Positions 9,101 to 19,219 are shown, counted from the first letter of the stretch. The stretch is DNA of 64,000 nucleotides from Citromicrobium sp. UBA3494 (GCA_002377695.1 DFQH01000001.1:669583-733582), one strand, 5' to 3'. A program made the numbers and translations. The notes: generated by a model not told the origin, from the sequence alone.

Positions 9101-10579
9101 TGGCATGTCGGCGGCACGCTCGCTACGCGGGCTGAGCCTTGCGATCGAGCGGCCGGCCTTGCGGCCAAAGATGTGCGCCGCCGAATCGACCAGGCTGAAT
9201 TCACGCTGCCGCGAGCCACTGGTCTCGGAGGTACCCAGCACCAGAAAGCCCCCTTCCTTCAGCGCGAAGTGGAAGGTTTCCAGCAGCTGTTCCTGATGTC
9301 TCTGGTCGAGATAGATGAGCAGATTGCGGCAGCTGATGAGATCGAGCCTGGAAAACGGCGGGTCGGTCAGCAGGTTCTGCCGGGCGAACACCACCTTTTC
9401 GCGCAGATGCTTGCGCACCCGGTAACCTGAGTTTTCCCGCTGGAAGTACCTCTGCAGCCTTTCGGGGCTCACCTCGTCGACGATGTTGGGGCGATAGAAC
9501 CCCTCCCTGCCCTGCGCGATGGCATCGGTATCGAGGTCGGTGGCAAAGATCTGCCAGTCGCAGCGCTTGTCGGTCAGCCTGCACTGTTCGTCCATCAGCA
9601 TCGCGATGGTGAAGGCCTCTTCGCCCGTGGAACAGGCGGGCACCCAGATGCGCACCGGCTCCTTCGCTTCCGCCTGCCGATCGATCAGCGGAACCAGCGC
9701 TTCCTTCGTCACCGCCTCCCAGACTTCGCCATCGCGGAAGAACGAAGTTACATTGATCAGCAGATCGTCGAACAGCCGCTGCACCTCGTCCGCGTTCTCG
9801 CGCAGGTGGGCGGTGTATTCCGCCAGCGTGTCGAACCGCAGCAGGCTCATCCGCCTGCGCAACCGGCGCGAAATCGTCCCGCGCTTGTAGGGGCCGAAGT
9901 CATGGCCCATGCGCGCCTTGAGCAAGGCGAGCACGCTGCCGATATCCTGCCCGCTGAACCCGTCTTCTTCCGGAGCATCGTGCAGACGGCTGGCGATTTC
10001 GACGATGTTGGATCCCAGCGTGGCCAGATCGCCCACCTTGTCGACCGCGTCGGCCTCGATCGCGGCACGTGGCATGCCATCGTAGAGCGCGGTCTCCGGG
10101 TCTTGCGCCAGCGCCACGCCTCCCGCGTCCTTGATCGCCCTGAGCCCGGCCGTTCCGTCGTTGCCCGTGCCCGAGAGGATGACGCCGACAGCGCGTTCCC
10201 CTGCCGTTTCGGCAAGCGAACGCATGAAATGGTCGATCGGCATGCGCAGTCCGCGCGGCTGCGTGGGGGCCTCCACGAACAAGCCGTCGTCCACGATCGT
10301 GAGGAAGCTGTCGGGCGTAATCACATAGATGTGCCCGCACTCGACGGCGATGTTCTTGTTCGCTTCGAGAACCGGGAGATTCGCCGCCCGGCCAAGAATG
10401 TCGCCCAGCTGGCTGTCGTGATCGGGGGCGAGATGCTGGATGACAACGAAGCTTGCCGGGGTCTCCGCCGGAATTTCCGAAACGAAGGCCTGCAGTGCCT
10501 CGACCCCGCCCGCGGATGCGCCAATGGCCACGACCGGGTGGTCGAACTCGGCCTCGCCTTTCCCGTCCTGCTCTAGCAT
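6146..10579 (-). CDS. CheB-CheR-PAS-GAF-HWE kinase-receiver fusion protein
   Basis: This 1477-residue soluble protein has no membrane segment. Domains in order: CheB methylesterase 15-200 (GASAGG Ser22, His49, Asp141); CheR methyltransferase about 215-475 (CSTGEEAFTIAM, ATDLD, CRNLLIYLD); PAS-like region 515-615; coiled coil 635-720 with repeated EELxxxNEEL units; PAS 720-830; GAF about 850-1000; PAS 1010-1125; HWE/HisKA_2 kinase 1126-1325 with phospho-accepting His1138 in LDHRVKN; C-terminal receiver 1353-1470 with Asp1405 in VVDFNID. It combines methylation, demethylation, sensing and phosphotransfer in one chain. The start has a good AAAGGA ribosome site 4 bases upstream. Similar hybrids occur in alphaproteobacteria, but the input and output are unknown. 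Confidence 0.92.
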   Translation of the reverse strand: MLEQDGKGEAEFDHPVVAIGASAGGVEALQAFVSEIPAETPASFVVIQHLAPDHDSQLGDILGRAANLPVLEANKNIAVECGHIYVITPDSFLTIVDDGLFVEAPTQPRGLRMPIDHFMRSLAETAGERAVGVILSGTGNDGTAGLRAIKDAGGVALAQDPETALYDGMPRAAIEADAVDKVGDLATLGSNIVEIASRLHDAPEEDGFSGQDIGSVLALLKARMGHDFGPYKRGTISRRLRRRMSLLRFDTLAEYTAHLRENADEVQRLFDDLLINVTSFFRDGEVWEAVTKEALVPLIDRQAEAKEPVRIWVPACSTGEEAFTIAMLMDEQCRLTDKRCDWQIFATDLDTDAIAQGREGFYRPNIVDEVSPERLQRYFQRENSGYRVRKHLREKVVFARQNLLTDPPFSRLDLISCRNLLIYLDQRHQEQLLETFHFALKEGGFLVLGTSETSGSRQREFSLVDSAAHIFGRKAGRSIARLSPRSERAADMPSASSPRPIRRDRERDLTSQVRRSLVERYTPASVAVKADGEIAYFHGPVRRFIDQPEGSPTYSIFDVLPPPLRGRAREAIRAVAAGETPSHRSARVRYSDRDTSVCIECVKIEADDGALFLISFIEDEESGAASPASESGDSEYVRQLENELAIVQEDLQTTVEELETSNEELKASHEEAVAANEELQSANEELETSREELQSLNEELVTVNNQLEEKIKEVEKSSDDLRNLLTSTKLPVLFLGPELKISGFTPSVRELVELRDSDIGRPVTELAFKADDPSLFDDIASTLDDLAVSEKQIVSDNDRTYLRRVQPYRTVDERIHGVVVTYADITEQAKIAARLTERERQQRIIADLGQKGLAARNLQAFLNEFCAVLRVAYDCDYSKVLAYDEGGSQFLLVGGAGWPDGIIGEATVPDSVKSQAGYTVKEHSVLVRDFQSERRFEAPPLLRDNQVSSGISCVIEIGGKPWGVVGLHDRDPDHFREEDLLILNAAANVAAATIKQVQREHQTARESLILSMAIKTAEMGVWQYDATTGNVVWDERLREMIGRGDSRTKPSAADFFDMIYPSDVERVRAALDQTIATGVPFDEEFRLRRADGKLAWLDGRGERFVENDRTRVIGINADITERKITEEQNSFVMRELDHRVKNILAIILSIAKITGANAPDFKTFSASFEKRLYAMARTHSLLAEARWQGADLRSLVEDELSQSADIENIAIEGPRVSLTPSAAQNISMALHELCTNAMKYGSLSVPDGALRVAWRWREADREGGDPMLDLVWEESGGPTVREPDRKGFGSTVIERILRAQMGAETEIDFAPEGLKVTCAIPSKRILPGSAADRSNTASPASSLPHVDFDLLEGARILVLDDEWLVAEQYANALVGAGCDVIGPFHDLEQSRQAVEGRKLDFAVVDFNIDGEEATPLIELLERRAIPFLVVSGYGSELDLADKLDDRAFLAKPASPAAIMARIAQIISGKRGRSDGPA

Positions 10580-10638
10580 CGTCCTTTAGTCTGGTCCCCG
10601 ACACAGGCGCCAAGGATCGGATCGGACGCCCAAGAAAA

Positions 10639-10710
10639 TTCGGACAAGGATAGCGCATCGAAGCCACTTGCGCGAGCCACAAGTGTAACAATTTGCAGGA
10701 CTTGTCCGAA
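10639..10710 (-). promoter_or_regulatory. Long-spaced inverted repeat upstream of the CheB-CheR fusion
   Basis: Perfect 10-base arms, TTCGGACAAG at 10639-10648 and CTTGTCCGAA at 10701-10710, are separated by 52 bases. They lie in the only gap (157 bases) between the aspartic protease and the CheB-CheR fusion, the region that must hold the fusion gene's promoter. Paired arms could be two operator half-sites bound by a looping regulator, or the base of an RNA hairpin. The function is inferred. Confidence 0.4.
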
Positions 10711-10736
10711 AACCGGCGATCGGGCGGGATCGAAGA

Positions 10737-11411
10737 TTAAGTGGAGCCGACTTCCGCGGCCTGCGGATTGTTCGGCACAAGCACCAGCGTGCCCTGCTCC
10801 ACCCGCCACTGCGCCAGCCGGCTGAGCAGGTTCATCCCGATCACATTGGTTTCACCGATATTGGGGGCGATCACCGCGTCGAGCCCGAAGGCGGCGACAT
10901 TGCCGAAGCGCAGTTCGTCCACCGTGGTGGTGCCCACCCGGATCGTTCCGTTCGCGGTGGTCATCATCACCGGCAGTCGGTCGGTCCGTTCTTCGAGCCC
11001 CGCCGCCTCGGCCGTGCTGGCGGAAATCGCGGTCAGCGTGGCTCCCGTATCGACCAGGAAGCGCGCGGGCACGCCGTTGACCTCTGCATTCAGCCAGTAG
11101 TGCCCGTCGGGCGAAAGGGCGACGCGGGTTTCTCCGCCGACAACGCTCTGTTCGGGCAGACCGATATCCGACATTGCCACATCGAAACGCGGATCGAGCC
11201 GCGCGAGCTGCAGCACTATCAGCACCAGCACGCCGCACAGCACCAGCGTGCTTCCCGTGCTCAGCAGGCGACCGGGGAAGATGTCGCGCCGGGCGAGCGC
11301 CCCGCCCAGCCAGCCCAGGACAAGCGCGGCCACGGCGATGATCAGCAGCCCCGATTGCGGGATGCTGCCGATGGTCGCGGTGAGCTGATCGAAGACGGCC
11401 TTAAGGTCCAT
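10737..11411 (-). CDS. Membrane-anchored retropepsin-like aspartic protease
   Basis: This 224-residue protein has two N-terminal membrane segments (about 21-40 and 52-70) and a clan AA aspartic protease domain of the TIGR02281 type. The catalytic motif FLVDTGATLTAIS has Asp at residue 121, and GMNLLSRL near the C-terminus is typical of single-lobed retropepsin-like proteases that act as dimers. The domain would face the periplasm. Its substrate is unknown. It is the upstream neighbour of the CheB-CheR fusion on the same strand, 157 bases apart. Confidence 0.85.
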   Translation of the reverse strand: MDLKAVFDQLTATIGSIPQSGLLIIAVAALVLGWLGGALARRDIFPGRLLSTGSTLVLCGVLVLIVLQLARLDPRFDVAMSDIGLPEQSVVGGETRVALSPDGHYWLNAEVNGVPARFLVDTGATLTAISASTAEAAGLEERTDRLPVMMTTANGTIRVGTTTVDELRFGNVAAFGLDAVIAPNIGETNVIGMNLLSRLAQWRVEQGTLVLVPNNPQAAEVGST

Positions 11412-11524
11412 GGGCGCTATATAGAACGGAGCGGTTCTCTATTCCATGAATGGGATGGCGTGGGAGAAGCTGGAAGTCTTCGAGCTTGGCTTCCGGCATA
11501 TGCTCATGAGGTGATCGCGCAAAA

Positions 11525-12511
11525 TCAGGGCGCGCTGCGCAGCACGCTCGCTTCGGCCAGGACGACGCTGAAGCGTTTCTCGCTGTCGAGCCAGCGGTCG
11601 ATCGGGGTCCACCCGCCCGCGAGCAATTGCTTGTCGGCACTGCGCGCGGTGAACTTGTGGCTGTTTTCGGTATGGATCGTCTCGCCCGCCCGCATCGAGA
11701 ATTCTTCTCCGGCGATTTCGAACGCGATATCGTCCTGCGCCACCAGATGCATCTCGATCCGCGCGAACTGATCGTTCCAGCGGGCTTCGTGCTCCAGCTG
11801 GTCGACGGGGATCGTGCCATCGAGCTCCCGGTTGATGCGGCGCGCGAGGTTGAGGTTGAATTCCGCGGTCACCCGCCCCGCATCGTCGTATGCCGCTTCC
11901 AGCACGGCGACGTCCTTGATGAGGTCCATCCCCACCAGCAACATGGCACCTTCGCCCAACGTCTCGCGCATGGTGCGGAGAAGGTCGGTCGCGGTGCGCG
12001 GGACCATGTTGCCCAGAGTGCCGCCCGGGAAGAAGCCCAGCTTGGGAAGGTCTGCGACTTCGGTGGGCAATTCGACCCGGCGCATGAAGTCCGCCTCTAC
12101 CGGATGGACCGGCAGGCCGGGAAACTTGGCGGACAGATCCGCCGCGGCGGCACGCAGGAAATCGCCCGCAATATCCAGCGGTACGTAGGCCGCCGGTTGA
12201 ATCGCGCTCAGCAATGCGGGGGTCTTCACCGAGGAGCCGCTGCCGAATTCCACCACCGCGCGCCCTTTCCCGATCGCCTCGGCAAAGTCCGCGCCGCGCG
12301 TTTTCAGGATCTCGGTTTCCGCGCGGGCCGGATAATATTCCGGCACCTGAGTGATATCCTCGTAAAGCTGCGAGCCTGCATCGTCGTACAGCCAGCGCGC
12401 GGGGATCGCCTTTTGCGGCTGCTGCATCCCCTCCAGCACATCGGCACGAAAGGCACGGTCTATGCCCGCCTCGTCGAGATCGACGAGCTTGAGGCCGGAA
12501 TTGTCGGTCAT
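11525..12511 (-). CDS. egtD: L-histidine N-alpha-methyltransferase (ergothioneine)
   Basis: The 328-residue protein matches EgtD, which transfers three methyl groups from S-adenosylmethionine to histidine to make hercynine, the first step of ergothioneine synthesis. Family features are WLYDDAGSQLYEDITQVPEYYPAR near residues 40-64, the SAM-binding VEFGSGSSVKT near 88-98, and GFFPGGTLGNM. The ATG shares one base with the EgtB stop (TGATG), so egtB-egtD form a coupled two-gene operon. EgtC and EgtE are not adjacent, as in many proteobacteria. Confidence 0.95.
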   Translation of the reverse strand: MTDNSGLKLVDLDEAGIDRAFRADVLEGMQQPQKAIPARWLYDDAGSQLYEDITQVPEYYPARAETEILKTRGADFAEAIGKGRAVVEFGSGSSVKTPALLSAIQPAAYVPLDIAGDFLRAAAADLSAKFPGLPVHPVEADFMRRVELPTEVADLPKLGFFPGGTLGNMVPRTATDLLRTMRETLGEGAMLLVGMDLIKDVAVLEAAYDDAGRVTAEFNLNLARRINRELDGTIPVDQLEHEARWNDQFARIEMHLVAQDDIAFEIAGEEFSMRAGETIHTENSHKFTARSADKQLLAGGWTPIDRWLDSEKRFSVVLAEASVLRSAP

Positions 12512-13803
12512 CAGATGTCCTTCGCAAGGCGCAGTCCGGTGAACTGCCAGCGCTGGTGCGGATAGAAGAAGTTGCGGTAGCTGGGGCGCGAATGGCCGCG
12601 CGCGGTGGCGCAGCTGGCCCCTTTCAGCACGAACTGCCCGCTCATGAATTTGCCGTTATATTCGCCCACCGCGCCCTCGGCAGGCTGGAAGCGCGGGTAT
12701 GGCAGGTAGGCGCTGCGGGTGAACTGCCAGCAATCGCCGAAAAGGCCGTCGCTGCCCAGCGGTTGCGCCGGTCCGGCGCCGTCCAGCTGGTTGCCTTCGG
12801 CAGGATCGTGCGCCGGGGCCTCCTCGGCATGCTGCCCGCGCGCCACCGCTTCCCACTCGAACTCGGTCGGCAGGCGTGCGCCTTCGATATTGCGGGCCGC
12901 CCACGTGGCGAAGGCGTCTGCTTCGAAATAGGAGATATGCGTCACCGGCGCGTTCGGGTCGCGCGGTTGCCATCCGGCGAGCGTGAAGTGCTCGGGGGCC
13001 CCACCTTCGCTGGCCTCGCCGTCGCGCCAGTAATCCGGCACGGCGATGGCATTTTCGTTGACCCAAGCCCAGCCGTCTGACAGCCACAGCGAAGCGTCCT
13101 CGTACCCGCCGTCGGCGATGAAGGCATCCCACTCGGCATTGGTAACCAGCGTGTCGGCCAGCGCGAAGGGTTCCAGCAGCACGCGGTGGCGCGGCCCCTC
13201 GCAATCGAAGGCGAAGCCGTCTCCCTTGTGACCAATCGCGCCGATCCCGCCGGGATGTTCGGTCCAGCCGCGTTCCCGCGCGGTTGCAGCGGGCAGCGGT
13301 CCGTCGAACATCGCCGGGCCGAGAGGGTTCTGAAACAGCGCATGCTTGATATCGGTCAGCAGCAGTTCCTGGTGCTGCTGTTCGTGCGCGATGCCCAGCT
13401 CGATCAGGTGTGCGACGGCGGAATTGCCCAGCAGGGGCGCCATCGCCTCTGTCACAGCCGCACGCCATTCGAGGATTTCGGAGACGGTGGGGCGAGAGAG
13501 CATCCCGCGCCAGTTGCGCGCGATCCGCGATCCTTCCGCCTCGTAGTAGGAATTGAACAGGAACGGCCAGCGCTCGTCATGCAGCGCGTAGCTATCCAGA
13601 TGGTCGCGCAGGAGGAACGTCTCCCAGAACCATGTGGTATGCGCCAGGTGCCACTTGGCGGGCGAGGCATCTTCCATCGACTGGATGGTGGCATCGCTTT
13701 CGCTGAGCGGCGCGGCGAGCGCCTCGGTCAGCGACCTGGTCGCATGGAAACGCTCTTCGAGCGGGCTGTCCTCCGCCGATATTCGCAGGTTCGTTGAAGC
13801 CAC
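12511..13803 (-). CDS. egtB: Hercynine oxygenase (ergothioneine)
   Basis: EgtB is the iron-dependent sulfoxide synthase that joins hercynine to a cysteine-containing thiol. The 430-residue product has an N-terminal DinB-like domain with the iron ligands His52 (KWHLAHTTWFW) and His140/His144 (HEQQHQELL), and a C-terminal formylglycine-generating-enzyme fold with WEWTxR-like features (EFEWEAVARG, CWQFTRSAYLPYP). I chose GTG at 13803 because a GGGAGAG ribosome site lies 7 bases upstream; an in-frame TTG at 13830 has no such site. It is followed directly by egtD. Confidence 0.94.
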   Translation of the reverse strand: MASTNLRISAEDSPLEERFHATRSLTEALAAPLSESDATIQSMEDASPAKWHLAHTTWFWETFLLRDHLDSYALHDERWPFLFNSYYEAEGSRIARNWRGMLSRPTVSEILEWRAAVTEAMAPLLGNSAVAHLIELGIAHEQQHQELLLTDIKHALFQNPLGPAMFDGPLPAATARERGWTEHPGGIGAIGHKGDGFAFDCEGPRHRVLLEPFALADTLVTNAEWDAFIADGGYEDASLWLSDGWAWVNENAIAVPDYWRDGEASEGGAPEHFTLAGWQPRDPNAPVTHISYFEADAFATWAARNIEGARLPTEFEWEAVARGQHAEEAPAHDPAEGNQLDGAGPAQPLGSDGLFGDCWQFTRSAYLPYPRFQPAEGAVGEYNGKFMSGQFVLKGASCATARGHSRPSYRNFFYPHQRWQFTGLRLAKDI

Positions 13804-13954
13804 GGACTCTCTCCCACACCTGGCGAGCAATCCTGACCCACCCTAGACACAGGAATGCGGCAGGGGAAACCCGGTTTCCCGAATTATCCTTTGCTTGGCC
13901 TAAAGCAGGTGGTGAAAGCCCTGCCGTGGGGAATTGGCGCGCGCGAAATTCCGC

Positions 13955-15340
13955 TCAGGCCGCCGCGGCCGAGCGATCGACCTGCGGCTGCAGCATCTCG
14001 GCAATTGCGAAGGCCAGTTCGAGCGCCTGCGCCGCATTGAGGCGCGGATCGCAGTGCGTGTGATACCGGCTGGAAAGCTCCGCATCGGTGATCGCCACCG
14101 CGCCGCCGACGCATTCGGTCACGTTCTGGCCCGTCATCTCCAGATGCACACCGCCGGGGTAGCTACCCTCGGCCCGGTGGACCGCGAAGACATCGGCCAG
14201 TTCCGCCTTGATCCGGTCGAAAGGCCGCGTCTTGTAGCCGCTGTCCGACTTCACGACATTGCCGTGCATCGGATCGCTGCTCCACACCACGGGGTGCCCT
14301 TCACGCCGTACGGCGCGGATCAGCTTGGGCAGGTTCGCTTCCACCTTGTCGTGCCCGTAGCGGGTGATGAGCACGATCCGCCCGCTTTCGCGTGCCGGAT
14401 TGAGCGTATCGAGCAGCTTCAGCAGCACATCGGGATCGAGGCTCGGCCCGCATTTCACACCGATCGGATTGCGGATGCCGCGCATGAATTCCACATGCGC
14501 GCTGCCTTCGAACCGGGTGCGGTCACCGATCCACAGCATGTGCGCGCTGGTATCGTACCACTGGCCGTTGCCCGGATCGCGCCGGGTCATCGCCTGCTCG
14601 TAAGGCAGGAGCAGCGCTTCGTGGCTGGTGTAGAAATCGGTGCCCTGAAGCTGGGGCAGCTCGCCCGGATCGACCCCGCAGGCGGCCATGAAATCGAGCG
14701 CTTCGGTAATCCGGTCGGCCATCGAATGGAACTTGTCCGACCACGGGCTGCGGCCCATGAAGTCGAGCGTCCAGTCGTGCACCTGCCGCAGGTTGGCATA
14801 GCCACCGCCGGCATAGGCGCGCAGCAGGTTGAGCGTGGAGGAAGCCTGATAATAGGCCCGCACCATGCGCTGCGGATCGTTGCGGCGCGATTCGGGCGTG
14901 AAGTCGATCCCGTTGACGTTATCGCCGAAATAGCTGGGCAGCGTGACGTCCCGCCCCTCCGCATCCTTCTGCGTCTCGGTATCGCTGGAGCGCGGCTTGG
15001 CGAACTGGCCCGCCATGCGGCCCACCTTCACCACCGGCAGCGATCCGGCATAGGTCAGCACCACCGCCATCTGCAGGATGACGCGGAACGTATCGCGGAT
15101 CGTATCGGGCGCGAATTCGGCAAAACTCTCGGCACAATCGCCGCCCTGCAGCAGGAAGGCCTTGCCCGCTTCCACCTCGGCAAGCTCGCCCTTGAGCGCT
15201 TCGGACTCACCTGCGAAGACCAGCGGCGGGCACGCGCCCAGCTCCGCTTCCGCCTTGGCCAGCGCCTCGGCATCTTCGTAGGCGGGCAGGTGCTTCGCCT
15301 CGAAATTCGTCCAGCTTTCGGGGCTCCAGTCGGAAGCCAT
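13955..15340 (-). CDS. aroG: Class II 3-deoxy-7-phosphoheptulonate (DAHP) synthase
   Basis: This enzyme condenses phosphoenolpyruvate and erythrose 4-phosphate, the first step of the shikimate pathway. The 461-residue product matches the class II (plant/mycobacterial) type: [10 protein letters not shown] at the N-terminus, [26 protein letters not shown], and the C-terminal [16 protein letters not shown] with [12 protein letters not shown]. The methionine at 15340 is the family start; an upstream frame to 15496 lacks homology. It is monocistronic as far as can be seen. A small perfect hairpin (13864-13880) lies downstream but has no T-run on this strand. Confidence 0.95.
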   Translation of the reverse strand: MASDWSPESWTNFEAKHLPAYEDAEALAKAEAELGACPPLVFAGESEALKGELAEVEAGKAFLLQGGDCAESFAEFAPDTIRDTFRVILQMAVVLTYAGSLPVVKVGRMAGQFAKPRSSDTETQKDAEGRDVTLPSYFGDNVNGIDFTPESRRNDPQRMVRAYYQASSTLNLLRAYAGGGYANLRQVHDWTLDFMGRSPWSDKFHSMADRITEALDFMAACGVDPGELPQLQGTDFYTSHEALLLPYEQAMTRRDPGNGQWYDTSAHMLWIGDRTRFEGSAHVEFMRGIRNPIGVKCGPSLDPDVLLKLLDTLNPARESGRIVLITRYGHDKVEANLPKLIRAVRREGHPVVWSSDPMHGNVVKSDSGYKTRPFDRIKAELADVFAVHRAEGSYPGGVHLEMTGQNVTECVGGAVAITDAELSSRYHTHCDPRLNAAQALELAFAIAEMLQPQVDRSAAAA

Positions 15341-15458
15341 GATACTATGCTCTTTTTGGTTCGATCCGTTCGTGCAGGCAAGACGACTGGCAACTAGGAT
15401 GCGCGCACGCAAGCCTATTTGTTCTTTCCCGGCTGTCGATCTGCCTTTGCCAGAAGGA

Positions 15459-18449
15459 TCACTCGGCCAGTTCGGTCCCTTCGGGCACGATGGCAATCTC
15501 GATCGGTTCGCTGGCGAGATATTTCGCCGCCAGGGCCTGCATGCGCTGCGGGGTGGTCTGCGAATAATCGTTCAGCAGGCCGGATATCACCCGCAGCCGC
15601 TGCGGATCGCGTGTCGCGCCGCGCAGCTGCCACATCCAGAAACCGTTCCCGGTGGTCGCCCGCAGGATGGTCTGCCGCAGCGGCTCGGTCACGCGGGCAA
15701 GCTCGTCCGCGGTCGGGCCGTTGGCCGCAAGATCGGCGACGATCTCGTCGGCCGCAGCATAGAATGCGGTGACGTCGCCGGGGCGCAGCTGTGCCAGCGC
15801 CAGGATCGTGCCCCCGCCGACATCGTCCATCGGCCAGTCGACCCGCACCTGCGGCGCGTAGCTGGCACCCGCGCGTTCGCGCATCTCGTCGAACAGGCGG
15901 TTCATCACGACCTGGCCGAGGATTTCGAGCTGACGCCCCTCCGCAATATTGGCGAGCCCGCTGCCGACCGGCCAGGCGACCACGGCGGCGGCCTGGTTAT
16001 TGTCGCCCCGATGGTACAGCACCTCGCGCTCGCCCGCAGGCGGCGTGCCCGGCTGCGGCGCGAGCGTTGCAGGATCGATCGGCTGGCGTTCGGGCAAGGC
16101 CCCGAAGGAGGTCTTCAGCGCCTCGATCGCGGTTGCCCGCTCGAAATCGCCGAAAATCAGCACCTCGATCTCGCCCTGCTTCAGCAAGGGCTCCCACACC
16201 TCGCGGAAACCTTGCGCGCTGGTCTCTTCGATCATTGCCGGGCTGGGCGTTGCAAATCGTGGATCGCCATCGCGGATCAGGGTTTCCAGATCGCGGTTGA
16301 GCAGGCCGCCGGGGCTGGTGACATAGGTATCATAGGCAAGCCGCGCCCCGGCCCTGGCGCGGTCGATCGGGCGCTCGTCCCATTCGGGCAGCGCGAGCTT
16401 GGCGGCGAACAGATAGAGCTGGTCGGCCAGATCTGCCTCGCGCGTTTCGGCCGAGAAGGTGAAGTTGGCGAGGCCCACGGAGAAGTCGAAACCGAACTTC
16501 CGGCCCGTCGCCAGCCGGTCGATATCTTCCTGGTCCAGCCCGGCAAACCCCGAACTGACGAGCGCCGCCTCCCCCAGCGAGATGTAGGGCGCTTCTTCTT
16601 CATCGAAGGCGCGAATACCCGCCCCGAAGTGGACCTGCACCGCCACGCGGCCCGGCTCGGCCTCGTTCGGCCAGAGCAATGCGGTGACTCCATTCGCCAA
16701 CTCGACCCGTTCGATTTCCAGCACGCCCAGCGGCTGTGCGGAGACGACTTCGCCCGGCGCGCCGAGCTGCGGCAGCTCGTCGAAGTCCACCGTGCTCGCC
16801 GCGATCCGCGCGGAACCGTCCGCTTCGATCGGCTCAGCAAGCGCCATGCGCAGGTTCTGCGCGTCCGCTTCGCCCCCCTGCGGCGTGACATAGACACCGC
16901 GCACGACCTCGCCTTCGAACAGCGCCCGCGTGCGTTCGAGGATGGCCTGCGGGGTCACCCGCGCCCGCATGCCGCGAAAAACGTCGAGGATGGTCTGCGC
17001 GGAGGCAACGGTTTCCCGGATATCGACCGCGTTGACCAGCGTGTCCGCCAGTTGCGAACCCGGCTCGACATCGGCTTCCTCGACCCCGGCGACGAAGGCG
17101 ACATCGAATTCGGCGATCTCGCGTTCGAGCTCTTCTTCGGTCGGCGGGGTGGTCGTCGCATCGGCAATCACGCCGCGCACGTCGGACAGCGCGGCCTGCC
17201 AGTCCTCGGTTAGCGGCGCGAAGCTGACGAAGGTGGCATCCGCGCTGCGGCTGACATCCTCCTGCTGCACCTGCGCGTAGAGATAATCGCCCCCGCCACG
17301 CGCGCGCGCCTCCAGCCGCCGGTTGATGAGCGATTGCGCCAGCGCATCCATCAGCAGGCCTTCGTTATAGCGGATCGTATCCTGCACCGGCTCCCACGGA
17401 CGCATGATGGCGAAGGTTAGCGAACGCGGCAGATCGGGTTCCACCAGCACGGCGGTTTCGCCGACGGGATTGTCGGGCGCGGTCCCTTCGGGGGCGACCG
17501 GATCGCCGAAATCGGGCTCCTGCGATACGCCGCCCGCAACCTGCCAGTCGCCGAAATAGGTCTCTATAAGCCGCGCGAGCGCCACCGGATCGGCATCGCC
17601 GGCCACCGCGATCACCGTTTCCTGCGGCCGGTACCAGCGTTCGTGGAACGCCTCGACCGCTTCGGCGCTGGCACCCATCAGCGTCGCCTCGTCACCGATC
17701 GGATTGCGATTGGCGAGACGCTGGCCGTTGAACAGCGTTTCCCGGCTTTGACGTCCAACGCGCTCTCCCGGCCCGCCCCGCTCGCGCTTTTCGGCGAGCA
17801 CGATGGGCACCTCGGTGCGCACGTTGGTTTCGTTGATGATCGGTTCCTGGATCATGCCCGAGAGCAGCTTGAACGCCTCGTCCAGCTTGGCGGGGTCCGC
17901 TTCGGGAAGGTCCAGTTGGTAGACCGTCTGCGTCGGACTCGTGATCGCGTTGGTATCATTGCCGAAGGTCGCACCGAGCCGCTGCCAGGTCGGAATCGCC
18001 TCCCCCACCCCCAGATAGCGGGACTGGCGGAACAGCAGGTGCTCCAGCAGATGGGCAAAGCCGCGCTCGTCGTCGTTCTCGTGCAGCGAGCCGGCATCGA
18101 TCCGTATGCGGATGGAGACCTGGCCGGGCGGCACGCCGTTTTCGCGGGTGGCATAGCGCAGCCCGTTGTCGAGCACGCCGAAGCGCCAGTCGCGATCGAC
18201 CGGGATGTTGCTGCCTTCGTACAGCCAGGGGGTTTCGTCCGGCGCCTGAAGCGAGGTCGGAAAGGCGCGCGGTTCGGCCGGCGCTGTGGCAGGTGCCCCG
18301 GTATCGACGACGGCGGGAGCGGCACTCTCGGGCGCGGAGGCGACCGGAGGCGGCATCTGTTCGGTCTGTACACCGGGGGTCGCACAGGCCGCCGCAAGAA
18401 GGGGAGCGAACAGAGCGAGGCGGCGCAGGCCGGACGGAACAAAGTGCAT
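15459..18449 (-). CDS. M16-family zinc metallopeptidase, lipoprotein
   Basis: This 996-residue product has two M16 (insulinase/pitrilysin-like) halves. The first half carries the inverted zinc motif HLLEH (in [13 protein letters not shown]). The second half is the inactive partner domain usual in this family. A lipoprotein signal peptide is clear from residue 1: [14 protein letters not shown] then LAAAC, so the mature protein is probably anchored to a periplasmic membrane face. I trimmed 27 upstream codons because the signal peptide starts at 18449. Such proteases digest small proteins and peptides. It is divergent from the nfu-like gene across a 139-base gap. Confidence 0.92.
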   Translation of the reverse strand: MHFVPSGLRRLALFAPLLAAACATPGVQTEQMPPPVASAPESAAPAVVDTGAPATAPAEPRAFPTSLQAPDETPWLYEGSNIPVDRDWRFGVLDNGLRYATRENGVPPGQVSIRIRIDAGSLHENDDERGFAHLLEHLLFRQSRYLGVGEAIPTWQRLGATFGNDTNAITSPTQTVYQLDLPEADPAKLDEAFKLLSGMIQEPIINETNVRTEVPIVLAEKRERGGPGERVGRQSRETLFNGQRLANRNPIGDEATLMGASAEAVEAFHERWYRPQETVIAVAGDADPVALARLIETYFGDWQVAGGVSQEPDFGDPVAPEGTAPDNPVGETAVLVEPDLPRSLTFAIMRPWEPVQDTIRYNEGLLMDALAQSLINRRLEARARGGGDYLYAQVQQEDVSRSADATFVSFAPLTEDWQAALSDVRGVIADATTTPPTEEELEREIAEFDVAFVAGVEEADVEPGSQLADTLVNAVDIRETVASAQTILDVFRGMRARVTPQAILERTRALFEGEVVRGVYVTPQGGEADAQNLRMALAEPIEADGSARIAASTVDFDELPQLGAPGEVVSAQPLGVLEIERVELANGVTALLWPNEAEPGRVAVQVHFGAGIRAFDEEEAPYISLGEAALVSSGFAGLDQEDIDRLATGRKFGFDFSVGLANFTFSAETREADLADQLYLFAAKLALPEWDERPIDRARAGARLAYDTYVTSPGGLLNRDLETLIRDGDPRFATPSPAMIEETSAQGFREVWEPLLKQGEIEVLIFGDFERATAIEALKTSFGALPERQPIDPATLAPQPGTPPAGEREVLYHRGDNNQAAAVVAWPVGSGLANIAEGRQLEILGQVVMNRLFDEMRERAGASYAPQVRVDWPMDDVGGGTILALAQLRPGDVTAFYAAADEIVADLAANGPTADELARVTEPLRQTILRATTGNGFWMWQLRGATRDPQRLRVISGLLNDYSQTTPQRMQALAAKYLASEPIEIAIVPEGTELAE

Positions 18450-18588
18450 AAGGCTGCCTATAGGGGGCCCGGAAGTGAAGGCCGAGTGAACAATAGGGTA
18501 AATCGCGCGCGCAATCGCACGTGCTTGCAAGGATTGGGACGAGCGACCGCTTGCCGCGTTCCCGCCGCACGCCTACATCGCGCATGCA

Positions 18589-19167
18589 ATGTATATAGAA
18601 ACCGAAACCACACCCAACCCCGCCACGCTCAAGTTCCTGCCGCAGCAGCAGGTCATGCCGCAGGGCACGCGCGACTTTGCCAGCCCCGAAGATGCCGAGG
18701 CGAGCCCGCTTGCCCAGGCGCTGTTCGACACCGGAGAAGTGACCGGCGTGTTCTTCGGCAGCGATTTCGTGTCCGTCACCAAGGGCGAAGGCGCGCAGTG
18801 GACCGACCTGAAGCCGCAGGTGGTCGCCATCCTGCTCGATCACTTCGTTTCCGAAGCACCGCTGTTCCACGGCGGCAGCGCAGCGGGCATTTCCGTACCT
18901 GCGGAAGAAACGATGGTCGTGGAGACCGACGCGGCGGACGCCGATATCGTCGACCAGATCAAGGACCTGCTCGAAACCCGGGTCCGCCCCGCCGTGGCGG
19001 GCGATGGAGGCGACATCGCGTTTCGCGGCTACCGTGACGGGGTGGTTCACCTTGCCCTGCAGGGCGCGTGCGACGGCTGCCCTTCCGCCACCGCCACACT
19101 CAAGCACGGGATCGAGGGCCTGCTGAAACATTACGTGCCCGAGGTCGTTGAGGTACGGGCCGCCTGA
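18589..19167 (+). CDS. NifU-family Fe-S scaffold protein (Nfu type)
   Basis: The 192-residue protein has an N-terminal Nfu domain (MYIETETTPNPATLKFLP) and a C-terminal NifU domain with the cluster-binding CxxC in GACDGCPSAT near residue 160. Proteins of this arrangement carry or transfer [4Fe-4S] clusters to target enzymes. MiaB (24.5 kb) and MutY (46.8 kb) in this window are examples of 4Fe-4S proteins. No isc or suf gene is adjacent. Confidence 0.93.
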   Translation: MYIETETTPNPATLKFLPQQQVMPQGTRDFASPEDAEASPLAQALFDTGEVTGVFFGSDFVSVTKGEGAQWTDLKPQVVAILLDHFVSEAPLFHGGSAAGISVPAEETMVVETDAADADIVDQIKDLLETRVRPAVAGDGGDIAFRGYRDGVVHLALQGACDGCPSATATLKHGIEGLLKHYVPEVVEVRAA

Positions 19168-19219
19168 GGCGGCCGCGAAAATCCCAGCCTCCCGACCAAG
19201 CAAGAAGGCCCCGCCGCCC

